A stretch of 33,101 nucleotides of DNA from an uncultured Lachnospiraceae bacterium (GTDB lineage Bacteria; Bacillota; Clostridia; Lachnospirales; Lachnospiraceae): positions 1 through 33,101 of the forward strand of contig CANQBN010000007.1 in the NCBI GenBank assembly GCA_947588855.1. Direction: 5' to 3'. This document shows positions 14,446 through 23,497 of the stretch, one piece after another (position 1 is the first letter of the stretch; every line of letters begins with the position of its first letter). The translations under genes and the position numbers were made by a program. A model generated the notes under the pieces. That model saw only the letters and a list, made by a program, of their open reading frames with translations. It made no database searches and was not told the DNA's origin.

Positions 14446-14473
14446 ATTGTATTCTTTTTTTAGAATAAATCAA
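14446..14473 (-). promoter_or_regulatory. Internal promoter before the GH26 gene
   Basis: On the minus strand TTGATT and TACAAT are separated by 16 nt inside the only long gap (102 nt) of the main gene run. The GH26-acetyltransferase-SGNH genes can thus be expressed separately from the biosynthetic operon. Confidence 0.5.
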
Positions 14474-14497
14474 CCCTTTTACTCAAATTTATCCCGA

Positions 14498-16015
14498 TTA
14501 TGCTTTCCGCAGAACCTTCCGCGCGATTTTTTTCATTTCCGCAAATTCCCTCGTTTTCAGAGAGAACAGAAGGAACAGGAGATTGGGAACAACGCAGCAG
14601 ATCATGCCGCGCGATATCAGCTCCGCCCATCCTTCCAGCGTTACCAGACCGCAAAACAGCTCCGTTACAAGACACGCCGCTATCGTAGCTCCCGTATAGA
14701 CCAGCAGGCGGAGCACATACGGCTTCATGCTGCAGTGAAACAGCTTGCGATGAATCATCCAGGTCTGCCAGGGATAGGTGATCACCAGCAGAGACAGGAT
14801 GGTCGACAGCAGAACGCCTTCCACGCCGATCACCTGCACCAGAATCACATTGGCAATTAAATTAAACAGATTCGCCCCATAGGAACGCCACATATCCTCC
14901 CTCCAGAGTCCCGCAGCGTCCTTGTACGTGCTCTGAACGATCTTCAGCTGAAATACGTAAAAATATACGCAGAACCAGACGACCATTCGCTTTCCAAACA
15001 GCAGGTTCTCGCCGGCCCAGAGCCGGATGAAAGGCTGATACAGACAATACAGACAGACCGTACACCATCCGATGAGCCAGGCGTTGATGTATGACAGGTT
15101 CATGTAATCCCTGTAATTCTTCTCCGGCGTCTCCAGCACGATACTATTGCCTACCGTCGACTGAATGGAACTGAATATGACCGCTATAATCGCGATCAGG
15201 GCATCCATGACATAATAATAGTTATTGTATTTCGCCAGCGCCACCAGACCCAGGAAGGAAGAGATCACTACGCTGTCCACGGAATTATAGATAAGCGCGG
15301 TAATCTTAACGCCCAACAGGGCTCTTGTCTTCCTTCCGATTTCTCTTTGCGTTGCCTTATCAACCGCTCCCCTGCATTCATACTGAGGATAATACCGTCT
15401 GGCCAGATACGCCGTGATCAGATTCGTTAGGATCGATATCCCGGGGATCACCAGCACAAAACAGTAATAGTTGCGTATGGTAAGCAGTATGACTATCTGG
15501 ATCAGATTCTTCGCCAGATTCGTAACCATGCTGACCATCGATGGGATATCGTTCCGCTGATGAGCCGTCAGGATAGAAGCACGATAGGCAAAGAAGAAAT
15601 ACGTCGATACCGTATCCAGCAGATAGATCAGAAAAAGAATGCGTACGTTGACGTCCGCCGGCACACTGCCCGCGATCAGATGCGGAACGAACGGAAGAAG
15701 GAGCAGACCGACTCCCAGAATAACGGTTCCTATGATCCTGTATATCTTCCTGTACAGGCCAAGCAGGGCGCAGACCATTTCCTCATCGTTTTCCGCTACC
15801 GGTTTGTACATGCTGTATGTGATTGCCGTACCGAACCCCAGATCCGCCAGACTGAGGATCCGCAGCACGGAGCTGAACAGACTGTTAAGTCCCAGATATT
15901 CCGCCCCCAGGGTGTAGATCATGACGGTTCTGGCAATGAATGAAACCACCAGCGTAGAAAACTTATAGACCAGTCCCCACTTGATGTTTCTGGCCGCGTT
16001 TCTCGTTCTTCCCAT
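14498..16015 (-). CDS. Wzx-type polysaccharide flippase
   Basis: 505 aa, about 12-14 membrane helices, MOP superfamily. It moves the undecaprenyl-diphosphate-linked repeat unit across the membrane. The N-terminus (NIKWGLVYKFSTLVVSFIARTVMIYTLGAEYLGLNSLF, seen in parts) and the LADLGFGTAITYSMYKP motif are typical of Gram-positive polysaccharide flippases. A GAGGAAA site precedes the ATG by 8 nt. It lies 14 nt after the glycerophosphotransferase gene and ends the eleven-gene operon. The repeat specificity cannot be read from sequence. Confidence 0.92.
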   Translation of the reverse strand: MGRTRNAARNIKWGLVYKFSTLVVSFIARTVMIYTLGAEYLGLNSLFSSVLRILSLADLGFGTAITYSMYKPVAENDEEMVCALLGLYRKIYRIIGTVILGVGLLLLPFVPHLIAGSVPADVNVRILFLIYLLDTVSTYFFFAYRASILTAHQRNDIPSMVSMVTNLAKNLIQIVILLTIRNYYCFVLVIPGISILTNLITAYLARRYYPQYECRGAVDKATQREIGRKTRALLGVKITALIYNSVDSVVISSFLGLVALAKYNNYYYVMDALIAIIAVIFSSIQSTVGNSIVLETPEKNYRDYMNLSYINAWLIGWCTVCLYCLYQPFIRLWAGENLLFGKRMVVWFCVYFYVFQLKIVQSTYKDAAGLWREDMWRSYGANLFNLIANVILVQVIGVEGVLLSTILSLLVITYPWQTWMIHRKLFHCSMKPYVLRLLVYTGATIAACLVTELFCGLVTLEGWAELISRGMICCVVPNLLFLLFSLKTREFAEMKKIARKVLRKA

Positions 16016-16029
16016 AGTCTTTGTTTCCT

Positions 16030-17229
16030 CTATCTCTTAATCTTTTCTAAAAGGAGGTCAGCAATATAGGCGTCTCCGTGCCCGTCCTCCTCAAGACCGA
16101 TCCGGGCGCAGAATTCCTCACATTTCTCCGCATAATCCTTATAGGAAAACCGTGCGATGGCTTCCTCCAGACGTTCCTCGGAATCATTAAACGTAAAAGG
16201 AAGCTCCTCCTGCTTAAAATAAAGCCCTCTGTCCTGATTGACATACTCATCCAGGTCCGGCATATAGGCAAACACCGGTTTTTTGACAAAAACCACATCA
16301 AAGACGCAGTCTGAATAATCCGAGATCAGAACATCCGCGGCAGCCAGAAGCTCCTGCACATCCGGGTACATGGTAGCGTTTATCACATCTCTGCTGTAGA
16401 ACAAGGCATCCGCCTTCTCCGCAACGGTGGGATGCAGGCGCATGAGCATCACAAAATCCGCATGTTTCTCCTGCCCCATTGACTTAAAGTAATGCTCATT
16501 CAGCGCCGCCAGGATGCGGCGATAATCAAAACGATAAACCGACACATCACGATTCACGCGGAACGTGGGCGCATAAAGAAGGAGCTGTTTCCCCTGTGGA
16601 ATCGAAAAGAACTGCCGTACCTTTCTGTCCGCTTCTTCTCTTCCGTGATACAATACGGAGCACCGCGGAACGCTGCACTTTAACACAGGTCCGTGATAAT
16701 AATATGTCTTCCGGTAATGCTCTCTGCGAAAATCATTATCTGAATACATGAGATCCGTGATTGAAGCATCGTACTGGGAGGCCTTCAGATAGGAATCGGG
16801 AAGGACCTTTTCCGCGTCCCCCTCGTTCCGCTTAAACCCTACAATGGAATGCCAGGTCTGCAGATAAAACTGACCTTTCCGTTTGCGGGGCTTATAAGCC
16901 GTTTTTACGTTGTCGACCCAGATTCCAGCTGTAGACAGTTCATACAGGGCGGCAAGAGAACCGTAGGGAACCTTCCTCACCCACGCCGGAATACTCTCCG
17001 CCTCTTCCGATTTCGCGCCTCCCCTGATGAGCCAGACCAGATCCAGGCTTTCATCCTTTTTGTGCAGCGCTTCGCATATGTATTTCGAGTCGTCTCCGTA
17101 ACCTCTCCCATGAAAATTGTCGAATACGATCTTATCCTTCCGGATCGGAAATAATTGGAAGATGACGGCAATTCTCCCCCTCAGGGCCAGACGGGTCCGC
17201 AACTGACGGATGCTCTCTTTTACGTTCAT
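16030..17229 (-). CDS. CDP-glycerol:glycerophosphotransferase family protein (TagB/TagF-like)
   Basis: 399 aa, GT-B-like fold of the teichoic-acid polymerase/primase family. Family motifs include IVFDNFHGRGYGDDSKYI, the LQTWHSIVGFKR motif (compare Q-x-WHG), LLLYAPTFR, MLMRLHP and the phosphate-site ISDYSDCVFDVVF. The second catalytic region matches LISDYSS in TagF with Asp-Cys in place of the final Ser-Ser. In a polysaccharide operon this suggests that glycerol phosphate, or another CDP-linked polyol, is attached to the repeat. No tagD-like cytidylyltransferase is present in the window. It overlaps the upstream GT2 gene by 4 nt. Confidence 0.9.
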   Translation of the reverse strand: MNVKESIRQLRTRLALRGRIAVIFQLFPIRKDKIVFDNFHGRGYGDDSKYICEALHKKDESLDLVWLIRGGAKSEEAESIPAWVRKVPYGSLAALYELSTAGIWVDNVKTAYKPRKRKGQFYLQTWHSIVGFKRNEGDAEKVLPDSYLKASQYDASITDLMYSDNDFRREHYRKTYYYHGPVLKCSVPRCSVLYHGREEADRKVRQFFSIPQGKQLLLYAPTFRVNRDVSVYRFDYRRILAALNEHYFKSMGQEKHADFVMLMRLHPTVAEKADALFYSRDVINATMYPDVQELLAAADVLISDYSDCVFDVVFVKKPVFAYMPDLDEYVNQDRGLYFKQEELPFTFNDSEERLEEAIARFSYKDYAEKCEEFCARIGLEEDGHGDAYIADLLLEKIKR

Positions 17230-18323
17230 AGTCTCTCCTTACCGTTCCTTTGATGCCCGCTCCTTTGATGGAACAATCGGTGTACCTTTTCCATTATCAG
17301 CGGTACTTTCAATAACAGGGTCAAAACCAGAATTCGATAGGTCTGTCTCTTTTCAAGCGCCCGCCAGGTTTCCCGATATAAAAACGGAAGCTTCATCCTG
17401 CCGACATCGACGCCTTCCATACACAGCGCAAGATCCTGGTTGCCATAACAGGCTTCAACATTCTTTCGTCCTCTGCCTGTAAGGACGCTCCGAGTACCGC
17501 CGGCACATTCCTTTATACCCACCGCCATCACCCAAACTTTATGGTATTGTAACTGTTCCTGGAGATCCTCCCGTTTTTTACTCGCAAAGCATGCATCCAG
17601 ATAATCATACAGATTCCGGTATTTCCGAAAATATTCCTGGCCAAACACTTTTGTCATGGATTCCTGACGTATTCGATAATGATAAAAACACCGGCTTTTA
17701 TAAATCTCTACGCACCCGGCATCCAATATACAGGCATATGTGCATGCCATGTCCTCTCCCATCGATACATTCTCGTTCACCGCGAACAGATTGGGAAGCA
17801 GTATTTCCCGCCGATACCACTTATTCCAAACCACGGGAAAAACACCCGGCAGATAAAACTTTCCCGAGTAGATCATTCGTTTGCGCAGGTTTTCCAGTCT
17901 CTTTCCACGGTAAATTCCTTCCGGAACAGCAGTCGTACATCTTACGGGATGTCCTCCATCATAAAAATAATCTGTAGTCAGAATATCAGCATTATTCTTC
18001 TGAATCCGTTCCATCATCACCTGATACATGCCACAGTCAATCCAGTCATCACCGTCAACAAAAGTAATGTACCGGCCGGTACTGATCTTTACTCCTGCCT
18101 TTCTGGCACTTACCAGTCCGCCGTTTGGTTTATGAATCACCCTGACGCGGGAATCCTTTTCGGCATAGTGATCGCAGATTGCCGGACAGCCGTCTGGAGA
18201 ACCGTCGTCCACCAGAATAATCTCCATATCCTGAAAGGTCTGCTCCAGAATACTGTCCAGGCACTGGCGCAGATAAGGTTCCACCTTGTAAATGGGAACG
18301 ATAACACTTAAAAAAGGGGTCAT
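17226..18323 (-). CDS. Glycosyltransferase family 2
   Basis: 365 aa, GT-A inverting transferase. It starts MTPFLSVIVPIYKVEPYL and carries the nucleotide-binding ILVDDGSPDG motif, the HKPNGGLVSARKAG motif and the DxD metal site FVDGDDWID, followed by a C-terminal accessory region. The track start is 41 codons upstream within the acyltransferase gene. The ATG at 18323 overlaps that gene's stop as ATGA and has AAAGGA upstream, so it is preferred. It most likely adds a hexose or N-acetylhexosamine to the lipid-linked repeat. The basic C-terminus (HRLFHQRSGHQRNGK) may aid membrane association. Confidence 0.9.
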   Translation of the reverse strand: MTPFLSVIVPIYKVEPYLRQCLDSILEQTFQDMEIILVDDGSPDGCPAICDHYAEKDSRVRVIHKPNGGLVSARKAGVKISTGRYITFVDGDDWIDCGMYQVMMERIQKNNADILTTDYFYDGGHPVRCTTAVPEGIYRGKRLENLRKRMIYSGKFYLPGVFPVVWNKWYRREILLPNLFAVNENVSMGEDMACTYACILDAGCVEIYKSRCFYHYRIRQESMTKVFGQEYFRKYRNLYDYLDACFASKKREDLQEQLQYHKVWVMAVGIKECAGGTRSVLTGRGRKNVEACYGNQDLALCMEGVDVGRMKLPFLYRETWRALEKRQTYRILVLTLLLKVPLIMEKVHRLFHQRSGHQRNGKERL

Positions 18324-19321
18324 ATATCTTTTCCTTTCTTTTTCACAGCGAAATCCTTCACAGTGGGAAGGAGTGACACTGCCAGGCAGCAGACTGCAGC
18401 CGCCAGGAACACATCCCATCCATAATAAGCAAATTCTCTGAAACACAAAGTATACACAAATACAAACATCATATGCCAGTAATAGTTGATCTTACTGGCC
18501 CGGTCAAAATATCTCCATACAGGCGAAGGCTTTAAAGATACAGAGAGCGTCAAACAAAAAATTCCTACAGCCGCGAAAACAGTCATAAACCCCGACCAGA
18601 TGGGAATCCGCAACATTCCCGCCAGGAAAGCCGCTGCCAGAATCAACATCGTGCCCTTTACAGGGGGCAATACCTTCTTTCTGGACAGCCATCCACCCAG
18701 AACCAGGTATAAAGGAGCTGTGAATATCCGCCCCGACTCGAAGGTGCGTACGATCCCTGTACGAATCAGAGAAAGCACCGGCAGACTGCAGGGAAACTCC
18801 ACAAGATCCGACATGGCCACACCTACAAAAAAGAGAAACAGAGCTGCAGCGAAAATCGCCTTTTCAGACCAGTTATGTTTTATCAGCAGATACAGAAGAC
18901 CGCCGCCGTAAAACACTGACAGAAGATACCACAGATGCCAGGAACAAAAGTGATACCCACCCAGCACCGTTCCCTGCACCAACAGATACAAATCGACCCA
19001 AAAGCTCTTTCCATCTGTAAAATATCCATAAAAGGTACATGGCAGATATACAGCGGTCCACAGGAGATACAGGCGCAGCGCGTTTAAGGCATACCGTCTT
19101 ACTCTACGGACTGTCTCCTCCCTGCTCTCTTCTCTTTCCCGAAACAGAAAAAACCCTGAACACAGAAAAAAGCAGGGCACCGAGAGAGAAAAAAACATAG
19201 TTTCCCAGCGTTCAAAAAAAAGGTTTTCAACGCCTTCAAAAGGGCGCGTATGCTGCGCGATCACCACAACCGACATAGCCCATTTTAATAAGTCAAGACT
19301 ATCATATCGTTTTGCTTCCAC
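18320..19321 (-). CDS. Acyltransferase family 3 membrane protein (O-acetyltransferase)
   Basis: About 333 aa with roughly ten membrane helices. The family signature is near the N-terminus: RYDSLDLLKWAMSVVVIAQHTRP, with the conserved His, and later SVPCFFLCSGFFLF. Such proteins pass acyl groups across the membrane to sugars outside. The track start lies within the SGNH gene and gives a hydrophilic, non-family N-terminus. The only nearby in-frame start is a GTG at 19321, 28 nt after the SGNH stop, with a weak GGGAG site. It overlaps the downstream GT2 gene by 4 nt. It is one of three membrane-bound acyltransferases in the locus. Confidence 0.85.
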   Translation of the reverse strand: MEAKRYDSLDLLKWAMSVVVIAQHTRPFEGVENLFFERWETMFFSLSVPCFFLCSGFFLFREREESREETVRRVRRYALNALRLYLLWTAVYLPCTFYGYFTDGKSFWVDLYLLVQGTVLGGYHFCSWHLWYLLSVFYGGGLLYLLIKHNWSEKAIFAAALFLFFVGVAMSDLVEFPCSLPVLSLIRTGIVRTFESGRIFTAPLYLVLGGWLSRKKVLPPVKGTMLILAAAFLAGMLRIPIWSGFMTVFAAVGIFCLTLSVSLKPSPVWRYFDRASKINYYWHMMFVFVYTLCFREFAYYGWDVFLAAAVCCLAVSLLPTVKDFAVKKKGKDI

Positions 19322-19349
19322 TGTTTTCCCGAATCTCCCATCCCCGGAC

Positions 19350-20438
19350 CTAATCCTTTGTCTCCAGCAGCATCTTTGCCGCCCATCTTCCCACGATCTT
19401 CTGCCCGTTGGCGTTGGGATGCACGCCGTTACCGGAAGCCGGATCATAATCGTTAAACCGGTTCTCTGGCTCCGTAAGGCCCAGTCCGCAGCCTTCAAGC
19501 TCCAGCACTTTTACGCCCCGGGCCTCAGCCACGTCCCGGATCGTCTGGTTCAGCTCACCTGTAAGATTGGTCAGATACCCCGGAAACTCATAATAGGTAC
19601 ACAGCCTGATTTCCGCGTCCGGATATTCGTCCTGGATTATCTGCACCATCTCATCGTACTCACGGCCAAACTGTTCCATATCCACCTGCTTGAAGAAATC
19701 GTTGATGCCCAGGAGCACACAGATCACGTCCGGATCCCGGCCCGGTTTATCCAGATGCCTGCTCCGGTCCCCGTTTCCCATGAAAAATTCGTTATCACTT
19801 AAATTAGTGACGCCGGAACCGCCGCTGGCATTGATGGCACAGATATTCATACCGGTCAGGCGGGCCATCTCGTACCACCACATATCGGTCACATGCATAT
19901 CCCTGGAAGCGTAGTAGGAGCCGTAATAGCCTTCCTCCACATATCCTACAAAAGCACTGATGCTGTCTCCCAGAACTGACAGATACTTTCCCTCATAGGG
20001 GCCGCTTCCCTCAGGTTTGCCGCCCTGACCACGCATATTCAGGGCCGCTTCCTCCTCATCATGAACCGCAATATGAAAGTACGCGTCCCTCTCGGAAAAT
20101 GGTATGGTATGGGTCCCCTTGCCGAAGATCCACCGGCCGTTGAAGGAATTGTCGTCCCGGTAGCTGGTGACCAGATGATCCTCGTCCCGCGTAAAGGTAA
20201 CAGTCATGGAATCGGGATGGTCGAACTGATCCGCCACGTATACGGTATAAGTACTCCAGGCCGGATCGGCCTGCTCCACCACGCCGCTTCCTGACAAACG
20301 CTCATACACATCTCTGGTAACCTGGTACAGGATCGCTCTGCCCTTCTCCTCTCTATTTCCCAGAAGCAGGACGACTGCCGCTGCTGCCACTGCCGCAACG
20401 GCTAAGACACCTGCTGTAACTGCAACTGCTTTCTTCAT
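19350..20438 (-). CDS. Membrane-anchored SGNH/GDSL esterase, exopolysaccharide-associated
   Basis: 362 aa. One N-terminal hydrophobic segment (residues 4-27, anchor or signal) leads to a beta-rich domain (about 60-140), then an SGNH domain. Catalytic blocks are SVLGDSISAF with Ser159, NASGGSG, LLGINDFF (Gly244, Asn246) and the C-terminal DPASGNGVHPN with His340. The pattern K/RYLS-x-LGDS, the WWYE motif and the preceding beta domain are shared with the SGNH protein at 10724, so they are paralogs. It is probably extracytoplasmic and acts with the adjacent acyltransferase 3 gene on polymer acylation. It lies 19 nt after the GT4 gene. Confidence 0.87.
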   Translation of the reverse strand: MKKAVAVTAGVLAVAAVAAAAVVLLLGNREEKGRAILYQVTRDVYERLSGSGVVEQADPAWSTYTVYVADQFDHPDSMTVTFTRDEDHLVTSYRDDNSFNGRWIFGKGTHTIPFSERDAYFHIAVHDEEEAALNMRGQGGKPEGSGPYEGKYLSVLGDSISAFVGYVEEGYYGSYYASRDMHVTDMWWYEMARLTGMNICAINASGGSGVTNLSDNEFFMGNGDRSRHLDKPGRDPDVICVLLGINDFFKQVDMEQFGREYDEMVQIIQDEYPDAEIRLCTYYEFPGYLTNLTGELNQTIRDVAEARGVKVLELEGCGLGLTEPENRFNDYDPASGNGVHPNANGQKIVGRWAAKMLLETKD

Positions 20439-20457
20439 CCGGTGATTCTTCCCCTCT

Positions 20458-21585
20458 TTATCTCCTGCCCTGCAGGATACGATCTATGATTTCCAGATAA
20501 CGGTCTGCGGATTTTTCCACAGAAAAATCCAGGCTCCTGCTTATCAGCTTTTCCTTGTCCGCCTTTCGGGATACCGCTTTCTTTATGCCCTCCGCCAGGG
20601 CGCGGCTGTCGTCTGTCGGAACCAAAGTGCCGTAAACCCCGTCTCCCAGGATTTCCCTGGGGCCCGAAGGACAGTCCACGCTCACAATGGTGCTTCCGCA
20701 GGCCAGGGCCTCGATAAGGACCGTGGGAAGCCCCTCAAACCTGGAACTCAACACTACACAGTCTGCCGCCGCAAAATAGGCGTAAGGGTTATTCACATAT
20801 CCTCTGAAATCCACCCATTCTTCTATATGCAGACGGCGGCACAGCTGCCTCAGTTCCTCCTCCAGCTCTCCGATTCCCAGAAGGATCAGCCGCCAGTCTC
20901 CCTCCCTGCGAAGCCGATGCAGAGCCTGAAGCATCAGCTGATGGTTTTTCTGGTAGGACAACCGTCCTGCCAGCACCAGGGTCTTCCAGCTTCTGGGCCT
21001 CTCAAGCCAGGGATGTCCGGTCTCTTCCCCGGCCATCTGAAAAATCTCCTCAAAGACAACCGGATTATAGGCCGTAAAGACATGGCTCTCATCTGCCCGG
21101 CAGAGCCGGATATAATCTTCTCTGACCGCCTCCGACACGGCGATCACCCCATCCATGCTTTTGTCCATAAGTGGGAAAAGCATATTGCGGATTTTCTGGA
21201 AGCTGTGGGTCTCCTGGGACAGAGTATTATGTATAACGGCCGCTACAGGCATCCGGCCGGGATTCAGCCAGGACGCAACCATGGCCACCTGACTCATCTC
21301 CGCCGTTACGCAAAGGAGAATATCAAATTTCGCCTTTGCCATCAGCTGCCGCAAATAAATCACATTTTTCAGATTCTTGCGTATTTTGGAGGTCTCGGAT
21401 ACCTTCATATCCAATACTGGGATTCTCTCATCCAACAGCCGGCGCGTCTCCCCCCTGTCGTACCGGACGCAGAATACCACCTTATGCCCCCGACGGTGAA
21501 GCTCATTAGCCAATATCACCGTCATTTTCTCAGCCCCGCCGCCGTCAAAACGATGCATGAAGATACAGATTCTCTTTACAGCCAC
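20458..21585 (-). CDS. Glycosyltransferase family 4
   Basis: 375 aa GT-B retaining transferase. The N-terminal donor-side loop is HRFDGGGAEKMTVILANEL. The C-terminal half has LAGRLSYQKN, the GYVNNPYAYFAAAD region and the E-x7-E motif EGLPTVLIE, followed by DCPSGPREIL, typical of many capsule GT4 enzymes. Translation starts at GTG, with GAGGGAG 8 nt upstream inside the end of the polymerase gene; the two overlap by 10 nt. It probably adds a sugar to the repeat unit. Confidence 0.92.
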   Translation of the reverse strand: MAVKRICIFMHRFDGGGAEKMTVILANELHRRGHKVVFCVRYDRGETRRLLDERIPVLDMKVSETSKIRKNLKNVIYLRQLMAKAKFDILLCVTAEMSQVAMVASWLNPGRMPVAAVIHNTLSQETHSFQKIRNMLFPLMDKSMDGVIAVSEAVREDYIRLCRADESHVFTAYNPVVFEEIFQMAGEETGHPWLERPRSWKTLVLAGRLSYQKNHQLMLQALHRLRREGDWRLILLGIGELEEELRQLCRRLHIEEWVDFRGYVNNPYAYFAAADCVVLSSRFEGLPTVLIEALACGSTIVSVDCPSGPREILGDGVYGTLVPTDDSRALAEGIKKAVSRKADKEKLISRSLDFSVEKSADRYLEIIDRILQGRR

Positions 21586-22853
21586 GTACTGATCTCCCTC
21601 TCTTTCTCAACCTGTTCCTCAAAATGATGTCCCATTATCAAAATCGCCATGGGGATATTTCCATAGAAGAGAAAATACATATTTTCAGAAAAAAAGGTAA
21701 CATAACAGAAAACAGTTATCGTAAAGGCAATAATGCCCAGCGTGGTATTGCGGGACAGAAACAGCCGGATTCTCCAGACAAACATGGCCAACAGCCACAG
21801 AAGATATCCCAGGAAGCCCTGCTCGATAAACTGCCGCAGAAAGTCATTATGCATATCGCCAAGAAGACTGCCCTGAATACCCAGATCCAGTTCGCCCGTC
21901 TGTATCATTTTGGAAACATACCCCAAACCTTGCCCCAGATAAAATGGGCTGAACTCGTAAAGAGATCCGGCGTTCGCATATACAACGGTTCTTCCCATGG
22001 TATCGATCCCCAGCATATCTGTCAGCATCTCATAAAGTCCTGACTTAATCATCCATACATAGACAAAACCCACAATAATCAGAAGCAGTCCGCCGAAACT
22101 GACGAGGGCTTTTCTGCCGCCATCACGGGCAAAACGGAGAATCAGTCCAACCACCAGAGCGATGATCAAGGCCATTGAGGCACTCCGCTTAAACTCCATG
22201 ATAAAAAACAGAACCGCTACTGCAAGCGCCAGAACATCCCGCTTGCGGCCCTTGTTAAACAGTATAAAATACACGATATACATACCAAAGGCATAAGTGT
22301 GTCCCGTCTCCTCCATGCGTTCCATCAACTCGCCTGTCTCCATAGCGACAGTGGCTATAAGCGTCCTGAACTGACTGATGAATTCGACCACGCCTCCATC
22401 CCGTATGGCAGCAACCATAGTAATGACACTGGCCAGAGCAAGGCCAATAAAATGATACTCAATCCCTCTGTCTCCAAATAGATAGAGAGTTGACGCCGCC
22501 ACCATAATAGCCAGTATCTGATAGACAGAAAAGAACGTGCCGCGGATGATAACGTTGGGCGCCGACAGATCCAGCACCCAGACGATCATCGAAATGAATA
22601 CGTTAAGGAGATATGGCATGCAGAGCCACAGCATATATTTCACCAGCAGCCACGCCCGAGGTACCTGGGGATTGATGAGAAACGCCAGGAGCGCTATCCC
22701 GATTATGCCCATTCCAAGCAGATACATATACATGAATGTAAAGCCGCCAATGGTCACGCCGAGCGGGTTCCAGTTCAGCGCATTGTACATTAGCGCCGCC
22801 AAAACTACATAAATGGTAAAAAGCAGTCCTGTTCTAATCTTCTCCCAAAGCAT
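21576..22853 (-). CDS. Wzy-type polysaccharide polymerase (O-antigen ligase/polymerase family)
   Basis: 425 aa with about eleven membrane helices and one large outer loop (about residues 290-355). That loop holds the motif GDMHNDFLRQFIEQGFLGYLLWL, the conserved His-containing signature of Wzy/WaaL proteins. It polymerises flipped repeats on the outer face. AAGGAG lies 5 nt before the ATG. It sits in the operon next to the co-polymerases and GT4, as expected for a Wzx/Wzy pathway. Confidence 0.9.
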   Translation of the reverse strand: MLWEKIRTGLLFTIYVVLAALMYNALNWNPLGVTIGGFTFMYMYLLGMGIIGIALLAFLINPQVPRAWLLVKYMLWLCMPYLLNVFISMIVWVLDLSAPNVIIRGTFFSVYQILAIMVAASTLYLFGDRGIEYHFIGLALASVITMVAAIRDGGVVEFISQFRTLIATVAMETGELMERMEETGHTYAFGMYIVYFILFNKGRKRDVLALAVAVLFFIMEFKRSASMALIIALVVGLILRFARDGGRKALVSFGGLLLIIVGFVYVWMIKSGLYEMLTDMLGIDTMGRTVVYANAGSLYEFSPFYLGQGLGYVSKMIQTGELDLGIQGSLLGDMHNDFLRQFIEQGFLGYLLWLLAMFVWRIRLFLSRNTTLGIIAFTITVFCYVTFFSENMYFLFYGNIPMAILIMGHHFEEQVEKEREISTWL

Positions 22854-22883
22854 GGGTTCTCCTTTATCTGCCTTTATTCAGCT

Positions 22884-23480
22884 TTATTTACATGATTCGC
22901 TGCATGAACCAGAAACCGTTTGATCTGATATATGCCGGTGATCAATGTAATTTTCTGTGGCGTTGTCTCTGTGCCTGATTACGCAGGGATTACCCAAAAC
23001 GATAGAATGGCTGGGGACATCGCAGTTTACGTAAGCATTCGGCGCGATCAGCACGTCGTCTCCTATGGTGATTTTTCCGACGACAGTGGAATTGATACCG
23101 ATCCATACCATATTGCCGATCGTGGGCGTTCCCTTCCTCGCGCCGCGGTTCTCCTGCCCGATGGTCACGCCCTTGTGGATATTGCAGTTTTCGCCAATCA
23201 CCACGTCCGAATTGATGGTAATGCAAAACGGGTGTCCGAGAAACAGGCCCTTTCCGACAGCTAATGACGGAGAAATTTCAAGATGGTGACTTCTGCAATG
23301 AGACAAAAATCGCAATTTGTAGTAATTTTTGCTCAGCGGATTCCTCGCCGTCTGGCATTTCCGCAGGAAATAATGAAATTTCCGGGTGTATGTTCCTCGA
23401 AGAAATGCCTTTATCCCCGTGCCGTCATTTTTGTATCGTTCCATATCCGCGAGATACAGTTCCCTGAACGCTTTCCCCAT
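22884..23480 (-). CDS. Hexapeptide-repeat acetyltransferase (serine acetyltransferase-like)
   Basis: About 198 aa. A helical N-terminal part is followed by a left-handed beta helix from about residue 70: PSLAVGKGLFLGHPFCITI, VVIGENCNIHKGVTIGQENRG and MVWIGINSTVVGKITIGDDV. The motif LGHPFCI holds the likely catalytic His. It is a CysE-like fold, here most likely an O-acetyltransferase for a sugar intermediate. Three starts are possible: TTG 23495 (track), ATG 23492 and ATG 23480. The last has GGAGG 5 nt upstream and is chosen, but 23492 cannot be excluded. It is similar in fold to the gene at 11790 but not closely related. Confidence 0.83.
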   Translation of the reverse strand: MGKAFRELYLADMERYKNDGTGIKAFLRGTYTRKFHYFLRKCQTARNPLSKNYYKLRFLSHCRSHHLEISPSLAVGKGLFLGHPFCITINSDVVIGENCNIHKGVTIGQENRGARKGTPTIGNMVWIGINSTVVGKITIGDDVLIAPNAYVNCDVPSHSIVLGNPCVIRHRDNATENYIDHRHISDQTVSGSCSESCK

Positions 23481-23497
23481 ATCAGCCTCCATCAAAT

